NCBI GenBank assembly: GCA_017857855.1
Contig: JAFMCI010000015.1
Location: 1 to 40,823 of the forward strand
Reading direction: 5' to 3'
From: Bacteroidia bacterium
GTDB taxonomy: Bacteria > Bacteroidota > Bacteroidia > NS11-12g > UBA9320
DNA: 40,823 nucleotides
Positions 1-7,083 of this stretch are shown here, in pieces. The notes below the pieces were generated by a model. It had not been told where the DNA came from and searched no databases. It was given only the letters and a program-made list of their open reading frames with translations. Position 1 is the stretch's first letter. Each line of letters starts with the position of its first letter. Both the position numbers and the translations under genes were made by a program.

Positions 1-224
1 CCACTTACTACGTTTACTGTAACTGGACCCGAAACACCTACACCATTGATAGCTGTTGCAAATGCAGTAAAACTTGCATAATTAGTGCCGCTTGTAGCTG
101 CACCAGAATTAATGGTATACGTACCACTAAGTTGTGCTGAAACCGCCCCTGCACATAGCATGGAGCCGAAAACAGCCATAGTTTTTAGATAGAAAAGCCA
201 ATTTCTGTTGTAATTTTTTTTCAT
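1..224 (-). CDS. Secreted surface protein, N-terminal fragment (cut by window edge)
   Basis: The reading frame starts at an ATG at 224 and stays open to position 1, so only about 74 residues are visible. It begins with a signal peptide: basic start (MKKNYNRNW), hydrophobic core, and a cleavage site around AGAVSA-QLSG. The mature part is rich in small and polar residues (SGTYTINSG, TSGTNYASFTAF). That pattern is typical of the N-termini of large Bacteroidota adhesin-like proteins exported by the type IX secretion system, but the C-terminal sorting domain that would prove it lies outside the window. A well-formed promoter sits 33 to 61 bases upstream, so it is transcribed separately from comEC. 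The function of the missing part cannot be stated. Confidence 0.8.
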   Translation of the reverse strand, partial: MKKNYNRNWLFYLKTMAVFGSMLCAGAVSAQLSGTYTINSGAATSGTNYASFTAFATAINGVGVSGPVTVNVVS

Positions 225-256
225 ACGCTTTAGATTGTTATTACGTTTTAAGAATC

Positions 257-285
257 CAAAACTATAAAAAAAAACATAGAGTCAA
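257..285 (-). promoter_or_regulatory. Bacteroidota SigA-type promoter of the left-edge surface protein
   Basis: On the minus strand there is a TTG (-33 element, 283-285), an 18-base spacer and TAGTTTTG (257-264), a perfect match to the Bacteroidota -7 consensus TAnnTTTG with correct spacing. Transcription would start near 250, giving a leader of roughly 25 bases before the ATG at 224. The spacer contains a run of A/T. Confidence 0.7.
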
Positions 286-331
286 GCCAATATGCCTAAA
301 AATAATTCATTTTTTTTAAAATATGACATTA

Positions 332-2404
332 CTAATTTGGTGAATTAGTTTTATTACCTTTAATATCTATCTGTTTTTCAATCCTTTCGCTATTTCTTTT
401 GTCCATAAGGATAGCTGTATCATATAAAACGTGAATTTTTACAAATTTCAAAAATGCATCAGATTTATGAGTGCCCACTACCAGATTATTTACTTCTATA
501 TCCTTTTTCAAGTAACCCTTGTAAGCATCAGTCAAAAAATAGGATTTGTTATCAAACCAAACAAAGCCATTTCCCAGTGAATGTAAATTACCGTAACTGG
601 CTTTTGCCTTTAGCATTTCCATAGGAATAACCACACATATTGATACCCTATTATTAATCAAGTAAGGTTTTAGAGTATAATCATATACCGCATCGCTCGT
701 ATATGCCCCTTTGGATGCTATTACAGTAAGTCTATCATTGTCTCTAAAACCGAGTAAAACTTCTTTTTTTACATCAAAGGCTATAAACTCATTCTTATGA
801 AGTGAGTATTGGTAATTATAATCTATGGCCATAAAACCCATCGCAGCTATAAGCGCTATACCGAAGCCTTGCCACCATTTATGTACCAACGCCACCGTTA
901 GCGCAATTAGAAATACATAAACCGTGAGCATCTGGCTAAAGGTTATGTGTACATTTTCGAAGAACGCATAAGGTAATTCTTGAATATAGCTAGCTACCTG
1001 CACTATAAATCGAATGTAGACTTCTGCCAAGTCTGCTAAAAACTGAGCAACGGGTTGATATATAAAGGTGCAGATTACCATAAATACACCTAAATACAAG
1101 ACAATACTGATACACGGTATTACGAGCAGATTTGATAGGATAAAATAGTTAGGGAACTGATGAAAGTAATAAAGCCCAAGCGGAAAGGTGGTAAGCTGCG
1201 CAGCCAGACTTACACATAACAGTGTCATCACCTTGTCCCCAATTTTAGTTGACGACCTCCATATTCTCTTGAAATAATCCGTATACAATACGATGCCGAT
1301 TACCGCTAAAAATGAAAACTGAAACCCTACATTGTAGATGTTAAGTGGGTTCAATAGCAGTAAAATGAAACACGCAAATGAGAGTGTATTATAAAGATTA
1401 GTCTTTCGCTGAAATGCCTTTGCCACAATAACCGTGGCAAACATGATGGCTGCACGTGAAACAGAAGGAGAAAATCCAGTAACTAAGCAATATAAAAAGA
1501 GGGACAAGAGAATTACAATGGATTTTATAACACGTGATCTACCTTTACTGCTACCTAGCATTAGCAAATAACTTAAAAGAGTGTAAATAATGCCTACGTG
1601 TAAACCAGAAACAGCCAATACGTGTATGGTTCCGGTCTTGGAAAAGGCCTCAAGCCAATCGTCATTTAACTCGTCTTTATATCCAAACACGATTGCCTCA
1701 GCCACTCCTCTTACGGATTCATCTGTAAAATAATGATTAAAGATTTTTTGTAATGCACGTTGCCAAGTATAACCAAGCGCATAAATAGGATTTACCTTAT
1801 TGCCTCCTGTTGCACGCCAACGTTCACTTGTAAAATAACCGTTGTGATAAATATTAGTGGCTGCATAATAACGTTTAAAATCAAATTGAAACGGATTACT
1901 GCTTGCCGCTATTTCATTTAGCTGTCCTTTAATTATAATATAATCGCCGTAATGCAAGGATAAGCTTGCACTGTCTTTAGACAGATAGACTTGGGCTTTA
2001 CCTTGTGTTTTATAATTTTTAGTTGCTTGATTAACCCAACTTATTTCAACTAAACAAGAGACTGACTTTTCTTTTTCTTGGGGTACCTCTAGAACCCTTG
2101 CTACCATATACTCCACATCACTTATTTTTGAAAAATGCGATGTGTAGGTATTGTCCTTTCTGGCATTCGTAAGTAAGATTCCTAAGAAAAAGAATAACAG
2201 TAGTATGATAAAAGACCCCGCTAACTGCAGTCTTTTATGGATACTTTTTCTTAAATAAAAATGTATTCCGATCGATAAGAGTAACGATAGTGCTGTTATT
2301 ATTTGCACCCAAAAAATAGATGTTAAAAATAAGTCAGCGCAAAAAATGCCGCCGATAAAGGGTATAAGGAAGCGAAGAAGGGGTATATGCCTCCAAAAAA
2401 ACAT
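332..2404 (-). CDS. comEC: ComEC/Rec2-family DNA uptake channel protein, without a metallo-beta-lactamase domain
   Basis: ComEC forms the inner-membrane channel that passes single-stranded DNA into the cytoplasm during natural transformation. The 690-residue protein opens with membrane helices (about residues 8-80), then a soluble DUF4131-like region (about 95-200), then the polytopic Competence domain with the signature HVLAVSGLHVGI at residues 261-272 and several helices to about residue 540. The last 150 residues are soluble but show no HxHxDH metal site, so the metallo-beta-lactamase domain of longer ComEC proteins is absent, as is common in Bacteroidota. It lies 5 bases after the upstream gene (2410-3096), so the two are probably co-transcribed. 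No pilus or other competence genes are nearby. Confidence 0.88.
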   Translation of the reverse strand: MFFWRHIPLLRFLIPFIGGIFCADLFLTSIFWVQIITALSLLLSIGIHFYLRKSIHKRLQLAGSFIILLLFFFLGILLTNARKDNTYTSHFSKISDVEYMVARVLEVPQEKEKSVSCLVEISWVNQATKNYKTQGKAQVYLSKDSASLSLHYGDYIIIKGQLNEIAASSNPFQFDFKRYYAATNIYHNGYFTSERWRATGGNKVNPIYALGYTWQRALQKIFNHYFTDESVRGVAEAIVFGYKDELNDDWLEAFSKTGTIHVLAVSGLHVGIIYTLLSYLLMLGSSKGRSRVIKSIVILLSLFLYCLVTGFSPSVSRAAIMFATVIVAKAFQRKTNLYNTLSFACFILLLLNPLNIYNVGFQFSFLAVIGIVLYTDYFKRIWRSSTKIGDKVMTLLCVSLAAQLTTFPLGLYYFHQFPNYFILSNLLVIPCISIVLYLGVFMVICTFIYQPVAQFLADLAEVYIRFIVQVASYIQELPYAFFENVHITFSQMLTVYVFLIALTVALVHKWWQGFGIALIAAMGFMAIDYNYQYSLHKNEFIAFDVKKEVLLGFRDNDRLTVIASKGAYTSDAVYDYTLKPYLINNRVSICVVIPMEMLKAKASYGNLHSLGNGFVWFDNKSYFLTDAYKGYLKKDIEVNNLVVGTHKSDAFLKFVKIHVLYDTAILMDKRNSERIEKQIDIKGNKTNSPN

Positions 2405-2409
2405 TTACA

Positions 2410-3096
2410 TCAGAGGTGTTTTCGGTACATCAAAACTTTTAACTCATCTCGCAACTCTTCATTTTCCCATTTGTATTTTTCCTTTGCCGCATGGTATATT
2501 TCAAAAGCTCGGTCTCTGCTTGATGCTTGATCTAATTCAACCATAAATGAATTGTATGCCGCCGCATCATCGTTAAAAAATTCTCCTTGAAGTTCAAATC
2601 GTTTGGCTAGCGATATCGCTTTTGGAATGCTTTCTATAGGCTGATTGCTAAATTTTTCAAATAACGATAGCATATCGTCTTCTGTTTTTTCTTTTTTCAC
2701 AGGCAACTTTGGTTCTGGTATAACAACCACTTCTGGCTCGATTATTTCTTCAACTGGCTGAGCGGTAATTTCCTCCGAGGCGACATTAAGATCTTCCTCT
2801 TTAGCTGTTTCGGTAATTTCATTTTTAGATACTACTACCTCGGTAATCATCTGTTCTACAGGTGCAGGGGTTGAAGAAGATTCTTGTGGCGTAATTTTCT
2901 GAACACTAGGTTTAGCCACAATTTTACCTTGCAATGCTAATAAATTCACTTGGTCGTATAAATCTATACATTGCTTTCGCAACACGTCAATGTCTAACTG
3001 AGAGAGCTTCTCTGCATGCAAACTCAATCTTCCGTTGTGTATGCTTAATAACTCAAGTAACTCATCTATTTTGCTGTGAATATTTTCTCTGCTCAT
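2410..3096 (-). CDS. Conserved hypothetical protein with charged linker
   Basis: This is a 228-residue soluble protein of unknown function. Residues 1-60 look helical (HSKIDELLELL, DVLRKQCIDLYDQVNLLA). Residues about 65-135 form a low-complexity acidic and proline-rich linker (runs of E, V, P, K). Residues about 140-228 form a second helical domain (EKFSNQPIESIPKAISLAKRF; RDRAFEIYHAAKEKYKWENE). There is no signal peptide or membrane helix. The ATG at 3096 is preceded by a 57-base divergent spacer shared with tdk. The stop is 5 bases before comEC, which suggests an operon, but a role in DNA uptake is only inferred from position. I recognise the architecture as Bacteroidota-specific without a firm family name. 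Confidence 0.75.
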   Translation of the reverse strand: MSRENIHSKIDELLELLSIHNGRLSLHAEKLSQLDIDVLRKQCIDLYDQVNLLALQGKIVAKPSVQKITPQESSSTPAPVEQMITEVVVSKNEITETAKEEDLNVASEEITAQPVEEIIEPEVVVIPEPKLPVKKEKTEDDMLSLFEKFSNQPIESIPKAISLAKRFELQGEFFNDDAAAYNSFMVELDQASSRDRAFEIYHAAKEKYKWENEELRDELKVLMYRKHL

Positions 3097-3153
3097 AATA
3101 TTACTACGAATAAAATCAATTAAATATTACTTTCGAATTCTCTTATCAACACC

Positions 3154-3741
3154 ATGTTTGTAGAACCCAAAAATAGTAAAGGCTGGATAGAAGTTATATG
3201 CGGATCTATGTTTTCGGGTAAAACTGAAGAACTTATAAGACGCGTAAAACGTGCGAAAATAGCCAGACAACAAGTACGCATTTTCAAACCAAAAATGGAG
3301 ACACGCTACGATAAAGTAAAGGTGGTGTCTCATGATGATAATTATATAGACTCTTTCCCAGTAGACACTGCGTCAGAAATTTTAAATTGGATAGAAGGGG
3401 TGGATGTTGTTGCAATAGATGAAGCTCAATTTTTTGATGACGGGCTTCCAGACGTATGCAATGAACTGGCTAACCGGAATAAGCGCGTGGTAATAGCAGG
3501 TTTAGATATGGATTATCTTGCAAAACCATTCGGGGTGATGCCTGAACTAATGGCCATGGCTGAGTATGTGACTAAGGTACACGCCATCTGTATGCAATGT
3601 GGAAGCATAGCTCAGTATTCTTATCGCTTTTCTAAGAACGGTGGACAAGTACAACTAGGCGAAAAAGACCAATATGAACCCCGATGCCGTAAGTGCTTTG
3701 TTACAGGAATGGCAGAACAAGCAGCGGATATACGTAAATAA
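3154..3741 (+). CDS. tdk: Thymidine kinase, type II
   Basis: Phosphorylates thymidine to dTMP with ATP in the pyrimidine salvage pathway. The 195-residue length is normal for type II (bacterial/human TK1-like) enzymes. The P-loop GSMFSGKT is at residues 17-24. The DEAQFF motif at 89-94 holds the Walker B aspartate and the catalytic glutamate. A zinc ribbon is made by Cys146/Cys149 (CMQC) and Cys178/Cys181 (CRKC). A TACTTTCG element at 3128-3135 is one base off the Bacteroidota -7 consensus and would give a short leader. The last 41 bases overlap, antisense, the 3' end of the convergent UbiA-like gene. Confidence 0.95.
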   Translation: MFVEPKNSKGWIEVICGSMFSGKTEELIRRVKRAKIARQQVRIFKPKMETRYDKVKVVSHDDNYIDSFPVDTASEILNWIEGVDVVAIDEAQFFDDGLPDVCNELANRNKRVVIAGLDMDYLAKPFGVMPELMAMAEYVTKVHAICMQCGSIAQYSYRFSKNGGQVQLGEKDQYEPRCRKCFVTGMAEQAADIRK

Positions 3742-4555
3742 AATCACCCCAAAAACGATACCTGTCGTTTGTCTTAAAAAAGATGGAGAATAGAGCTATT
3801 ACAAACAATGTGATGATCATAGAGGCAAATAGAAAAAAGTGCAACCATTCAATTTCAGACCTCTGAAGCGAAATAGCTGACCAAATCATAGCAAGGGTTA
3901 AACTAGCATAAACAAATTTTTTGATTGTATTATCATCATAGATACTTGCTATCGACATCGTATTGGCCATCTCGTCTTCTTCTTTATCAAAATAAGAGAA
4001 GAGTATAAGATTGGATAAATTTATACAATAAAACACGCCGAAAAGAAACCTTGCTTCTATAAATATTTTTTTATACGGTGCCTCTATGTAAGGCGTAAGC
4101 ATAAATCCAAGAGTTACCACAAAAGCAATAAATACTTCTTTTAAAAAAAACTTTCGTTTCGCATCCTCTGAAACCAAATAGTTGATTAAAAAATGAAGTC
4201 CAGTAAGAGCAACAAGCAACCCACAAAAGGTATAATACACTTTGGGTACATAAAAAGCCATTATTCCTAGAATTATAGCTACAAATACCAATATGGTTTT
4301 AATACGTTTTTGATGTACGTAATGAATAGTGTGCCTTCGGGTAGACGCATTCTCTTTAAGATTAAGAGCATCTAACAAGTGGTCTAGCGTGTAAATAAAC
4401 CAAACTCCAAGGCACAATCCCAAAGCTACGAGCATATTGGGCTTTACCTCATAAATTCTACTAAAAAAAAGATATGAACTAAACGAGCCCAGTGAGACCC
4501 ATATACTGTAGGTGTTTACAAAATGAATGAATGAAGAAATAGGTGGTCTCCTCAT
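3701..4555 (-). CDS. UbiA-superfamily-like integral membrane protein
   Basis: A 284-residue protein with about eight or nine predicted membrane helices and little soluble sequence. Residues 55-64 (YTLDHLLDAL) followed by a charged stretch with an RRHT at 73-76 resemble the first aspartate-rich motif and following arginines of UbiA prenyltransferases. However, the canonical NDxxDxxxD is not intact and a clear second Asp-rich motif is not obvious: the acidic cluster FDKEEDEMAN near residues 193-202 is a candidate. I therefore call it UbiA-like, substrate unknown. It is the last gene of a minus-strand cluster (DUF6787-like, mrp, nifU), 17 bases after nifU, and its end overlaps tdk by 41 bases in antisense. 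Confidence 0.6.
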   Translation of the reverse strand: MRRPPISSFIHFVNTYSIWVSLGSFSSYLFFSRIYEVKPNMLVALGLCLGVWFIYTLDHLLDALNLKENASTRRHTIHYVHQKRIKTILVFVAIILGIMAFYVPKVYYTFCGLLVALTGLHFLINYLVSEDAKRKFFLKEVFIAFVVTLGFMLTPYIEAPYKKIFIEARFLFGVFYCINLSNLILFSYFDKEEDEMANTMSIASIYDDNTIKKFVYASLTLAMIWSAISLQRSEIEWLHFFLFASMIITLFVIALFSIFFKTNDRYRFWGDFIYVYPLLVLPFL

Positions 4556-4572
4556 TAGTATTGACTTTAATA

Positions 4573-4803
4573 CTACTCTACCGCTAAAACCTCTAACACC
4601 TCAGGAAGCATATTTTTAATGGTCTCCTCAAGGCCGGCTTTCATCGTAAAGTGACTGATGCTGCATGTGCTGCAAGCGCCTAGTAATTTCAGCGTTACAA
4701 CTTTATTTTCATAAGAGACCAGTTCTACGTCCCCTCCATCTTTTTTTAGAAATGGTCTCATAGTTTCTAGGGCTTCTTCTATGATGGTTTCCGATACTGT
4801 CAT
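4573..4803 (-). CDS. NifU C-terminal-domain Fe-S scaffold protein
   Basis: A single-domain protein of 76 residues matching the C-terminal domain of NifU/Nfu, which binds a 4Fe-4S cluster between subunits and passes it to target proteins. The conserved segment DGGDVELVSYENKVV is followed by the CxxC ligand pair Cys44/Cys47 (GACSTC), with the usual SGCPS replaced by STCSI. I chose the ATG at 4803. A longer frame could start with TTG at 4815, but it adds only four residues before the family's normal start. It lies 18 bases after mrp and 17 before the UbiA-like gene. The direct neighbourhood with Mrp supports a shared Fe-S assembly job. Confidence 0.85.
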   Translation of the reverse strand: MTVSETIIEEALETMRPFLKKDGGDVELVSYENKVVTLKLLGACSTCSISHFTMKAGLEETIKNMLPEVLEVLAVE

Positions 4804-4821
4804 TATGTAATTCAAAGATAT

Positions 4822-5835
4822 CTATTTTTCTTTATTCGCGGCTATAATGGATAATTTTTGGACCAGCTTACCCACTATAGGTATGTAACTCTTTTGCATA
4901 TTAGAAAAGGACTTGTCTTCTTCAATAGGAATTGTGCCCAATAAATCTATATTCCACTCCTCACTTAGATTTTTGCCGCCATCTTTGCCAAATAAATAGT
5001 ACTTACGGCCATCTTCTGGTTGGAAATAGCTCATATTTTCTACCACTCCTAGTATTTCCTGCTTTAAATGAGGATTTGTAAACATATCAAGGGCTTTTCT
5101 AGTATCAGCGACAGCTACTTCTTCTGGAGTCGTGACTATAACTACGCCACTTAAAGGTATATGTTGCATAATACTTAAGTGTGCATCACCTGTTCCAGGA
5201 GGTAAGTCTACAAATAAGTAGTCTAGCTCTCCCCACTTAACATCAGTACAAAACTGAGATATTGCCTTACTTAACATTGGACCACGCCAAACCAACGCTT
5301 GTTTAGATTCTACCAAGTAACCAATACTCATCGTCTTTAGTCCATTATATTCAATGGGCACCATTAGCTCACCATCCATTGCTGGCTTCTGCCCTTGGGT
5401 GCCGAGTAAGGTAGGAATAGACGGGCCGTGTATATCAGCATCTAGCAGTCCTACTCTGGCACCTGCATCACTCAAGGTTTTAGCTAGATTTACGGCCACT
5501 GTACTTTTACCAACACCCCCTTTGCCCGAAGCTACCGCTATAATATTGCGAATACCGCTAAGTACTGTGCTATTTTCTCTACTGGATTGAACGTTACTGG
5601 TGATGTTTATGTGAACGTCAGCATCAGCACTTACCATGGTATGTACAGCCGTGGTGCATGCTCTCGCGATACTTTCCTTCATAGGACAAGCAGGCGTTGT
5701 AAGCACTAGGTCAAATGCTACTTTGTGCCCGTCAATCTCTATTTTTTGAATCATGCCAAGTGTCACCAAATCTTTGTTAAGATCCGGGTCATCTACATAG
5801 CTTAATGCTTTCAGTATCTGGTCTTGGGTTATCAT
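4822..5835 (-). CDS. mrp: Mrp/ApbC-family Fe-S cluster carrier ATPase
   Basis: A 337-residue P-loop ATPase of the Mrp/Nbp35 family that carries Fe-S clusters to apoproteins in the cytoplasm. Residues 1-80 are a MIP18/DUF59 domain with the conserved TTPACP around Cys50. The deviant Walker A GKGGVGKST is at 104-112, and the switch region DLPPGTGD is near residue 215. The CxxC pair that many Mrp proteins carry after the ENMS motif is not present: the equivalent segment here reads ENMSYFQPEDGRKYYLFG, a form common in Bacteroidota. It overlaps the upstream DUF6787-like gene by an ATGA (5832-5835), implying translational coupling, and is followed by nifU. Confidence 0.93.
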   Translation of the reverse strand: MITQDQILKALSYVDDPDLNKDLVTLGMIQKIEIDGHKVAFDLVLTTPACPMKESIARACTTAVHTMVSADADVHINITSNVQSSRENSTVLSGIRNIIAVASGKGGVGKSTVAVNLAKTLSDAGARVGLLDADIHGPSIPTLLGTQGQKPAMDGELMVPIEYNGLKTMSIGYLVESKQALVWRGPMLSKAISQFCTDVKWGELDYLFVDLPPGTGDAHLSIMQHIPLSGVVIVTTPEEVAVADTRKALDMFTNPHLKQEILGVVENMSYFQPEDGRKYYLFGKDGGKNLSEEWNIDLLGTIPIEEDKSFSNMQKSYIPIVGKLVQKLSIIAANKEK

Positions 5836-6158
5836 AGTTTTTTTTGTAAAAAAGGAAATATTCTTTTATTCATTTTCAATACAAACCACTTCACGAATTG
5901 GTGTTCACCCAACAAACTGCCTATTGAAAAAAGTAAAATTTGATATATAAAATAAACAATAACTACAGTAAGAAGTAATTCATACCAAATGAGCTCACCG
6001 TAAGTAGTCTTTTGAAAAAGAGCCATTGTTAGGGGTCTACGAATAAAACCGATGGAACTTCCTGTAAGAGCAAAGATTATAAAAATCCATGCCATTCTCT
6101 TATCAGACTGAATATTCCACTTTACTTTCAATTTCTCCCACAAGGCCTTCATACGCAT
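5832..6158 (-). CDS. Small membrane protein, DUF6787-like
   Basis: A 108-residue protein with a basic amphipathic start (KALWEKLKVKWNIQSDKRM), a first helix at about 23-50 containing GSSIGFIRRP, and a second at about 58-84, ending in a basic tail. This resembles the short Bacteroidota family annotated as DUF6787, whose function is unknown. I assign it by pattern, not by search. It is the first gene of the minus-strand operon and overlaps mrp by four bases. A perfect TATCTTTG element lies 31 bases upstream of the ATG. Confidence 0.65.
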   Translation of the reverse strand: MRMKALWEKLKVKWNIQSDKRMAWIFIIFALTGSSIGFIRRPLTMALFQKTTYGELIWYELLLTVVIVYFIYQILLFSIGSLLGEHQFVKWFVLKMNKRIFPFLQKKL

Positions 6159-6188
6159 TCTCAGCTATTATTATTTCTAATTATCGGT

Positions 6189-6196
6189 CAAAGATA
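6189..6196 (-). promoter_or_regulatory. -7 promoter element (TATCTTTG) for the DUF6787-like/mrp/nifU operon
   Basis: A perfect TAnnTTTG on the minus strand, ending 31 bases upstream of the ATG at 6158. A clear TTG is not found at the expected distance: only T-rich sequence lies around 6220. Transcription would start near 6182. Confidence 0.45.
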
Positions 6197-6368
6197 AGAG
6201 AACCCTCTGAATGCTTGTTTAAAACACCTACTTTAAATAATAAGATTGAAAAAAGTATTCACTATTTAGTTTGAAACTCTACTGAATAAAAAAGGATACA
6301 ATTGTTGAAAAACTTATTTTAAATCTCAAGTGTATTCTTAATCTTTGTCTCCTCGTAAAAAACATAGT

Positions 6369-6731
6369 ATGAACCGCGTTATTACATCATTTAAGAAGGC
6401 AAATAGGGATTTATTGAAGTACATCATGGAAGAATATCCAGATGGTGTCGACGAAGAGACATTAGTTAGTTTTCCTAAAGCGGGGGGCGGCAGTATCCGT
6501 GCTCTGGAAATTGAAATGGGTGATACTATTTACCTGGTAAAAATGGAAGATGAAGAGTATTACCAAAAATACATGGCTAAAGACGATGATGATGAAGACG
6601 ATGAAACAGCAACTGTAGATGTAGAAGAGGATATTGAAGAAGTTGAAGTAGACGAAGAAATTGAGGTCGAAGATGAGGCAGATGAAACCGACAAATCAAG
6701 CGACAACGAAGATGACGAAGACGAGGATTAA
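6369..6731 (+). CDS. Small acidic-tailed conserved protein
   Basis: A 120-residue soluble protein. Residues 1-60 form a conserved globular part (NRVITSFKKANRDLLKYI, EEYPDGVDE, GGGSIRALEIEMGDTIYLVKM) of a type widespread in Bacteroidota but without known function. The rest is an extremely acidic tail (mostly D, E, V, T), as seen in nucleic-acid mimics or chaperone-like proteins; that comparison is only a suggestion. The frame can be extended to a TTG at 6345, but the ATG at 6369 fits the conserved start. The gene stands alone and ends in a very strong hairpin terminator. Confidence 0.75.
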   Translation: MNRVITSFKKANRDLLKYIMEEYPDGVDEETLVSFPKAGGGSIRALEIEMGDTIYLVKMEDEEYYQKYMAKDDDDEDDETATVDVEEDIEEVEVDEEIEVEDEADETDKSSDNEDDEDED

Positions 6732-6768
6732 CCATTAATCCGAGTTTACTGATACGCTAGAACATTAT

Positions 6769-6818
6769 TATAAAACACAAAAAGCATAGCTTTCACGCTA
6801 TGCTTTTTGTGTTTTATA
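6769..6818. terminator. Strong bidirectional hairpin terminator
   Basis: Arms 6769-6790 and 6797-6818 form a perfect 22-bp stem around the 6-base loop TTTCAC. The A-rich left and T-rich right flanks of the stem give a U tract on either strand. It ends the gene at 6369-6731 and can also stop transcripts coming from the opposite direction. Confidence 0.85.
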
Positions 6819-7025
6819 GAAGTTGAAATCCTGCCAAGTATCTTGTTTGACGCAGTAAATTTACAGTATTAACTGCCGCTACGTCACTTTTATAATACAT
6901 TGAACGTGGTAGGCTAATAGTGAAGCCCACTAGGTTATGCTGTGATTAACGTTCCGTTTAAATCCTTGGGTAATAAACACAACATATGTTTTCAGCACAA
7001 AATTTCTTGTTTTACCCCAAAAATA
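6819..7025. other. Intergenic stretch between two terminators, no gene seen
   Basis: With the two flanking hairpins this makes a 352-base gene-free stretch (6732-7083). The 200 bases between the hairpins contain no open frame with a credible start and no tRNA-like fold. I see no convincing TAnnTTTG promoter on either strand. It may simply be spacer between convergent genes. Confidence 0.5.
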
Positions 7026-7049
7026 AAAGGGGGACATAAGTCCCCCTTT
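7026..7049 (-). terminator. Hairpin terminator of the OmpA-like gene
   Basis: A perfect 10-bp stem (7026-7035 with 7040-7049, GGGGGAC core) with the tetraloop ATAA. On the minus strand it is followed by a T-rich run (TTTTATTTTTGG). It lies 35 bases after the stop codon of the gene at 7084-8619. Confidence 0.82.
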
Positions 7050-7083
7050 CATAAACGTAGCTTTTAGTTTTTGGTTTTAAAGA

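Noticed and set aside
6345-6368. TTG-started extension of the acidic protein
   Set aside because: Adds eight residues without support. The ATG at 6369 fits the conserved N-terminus.
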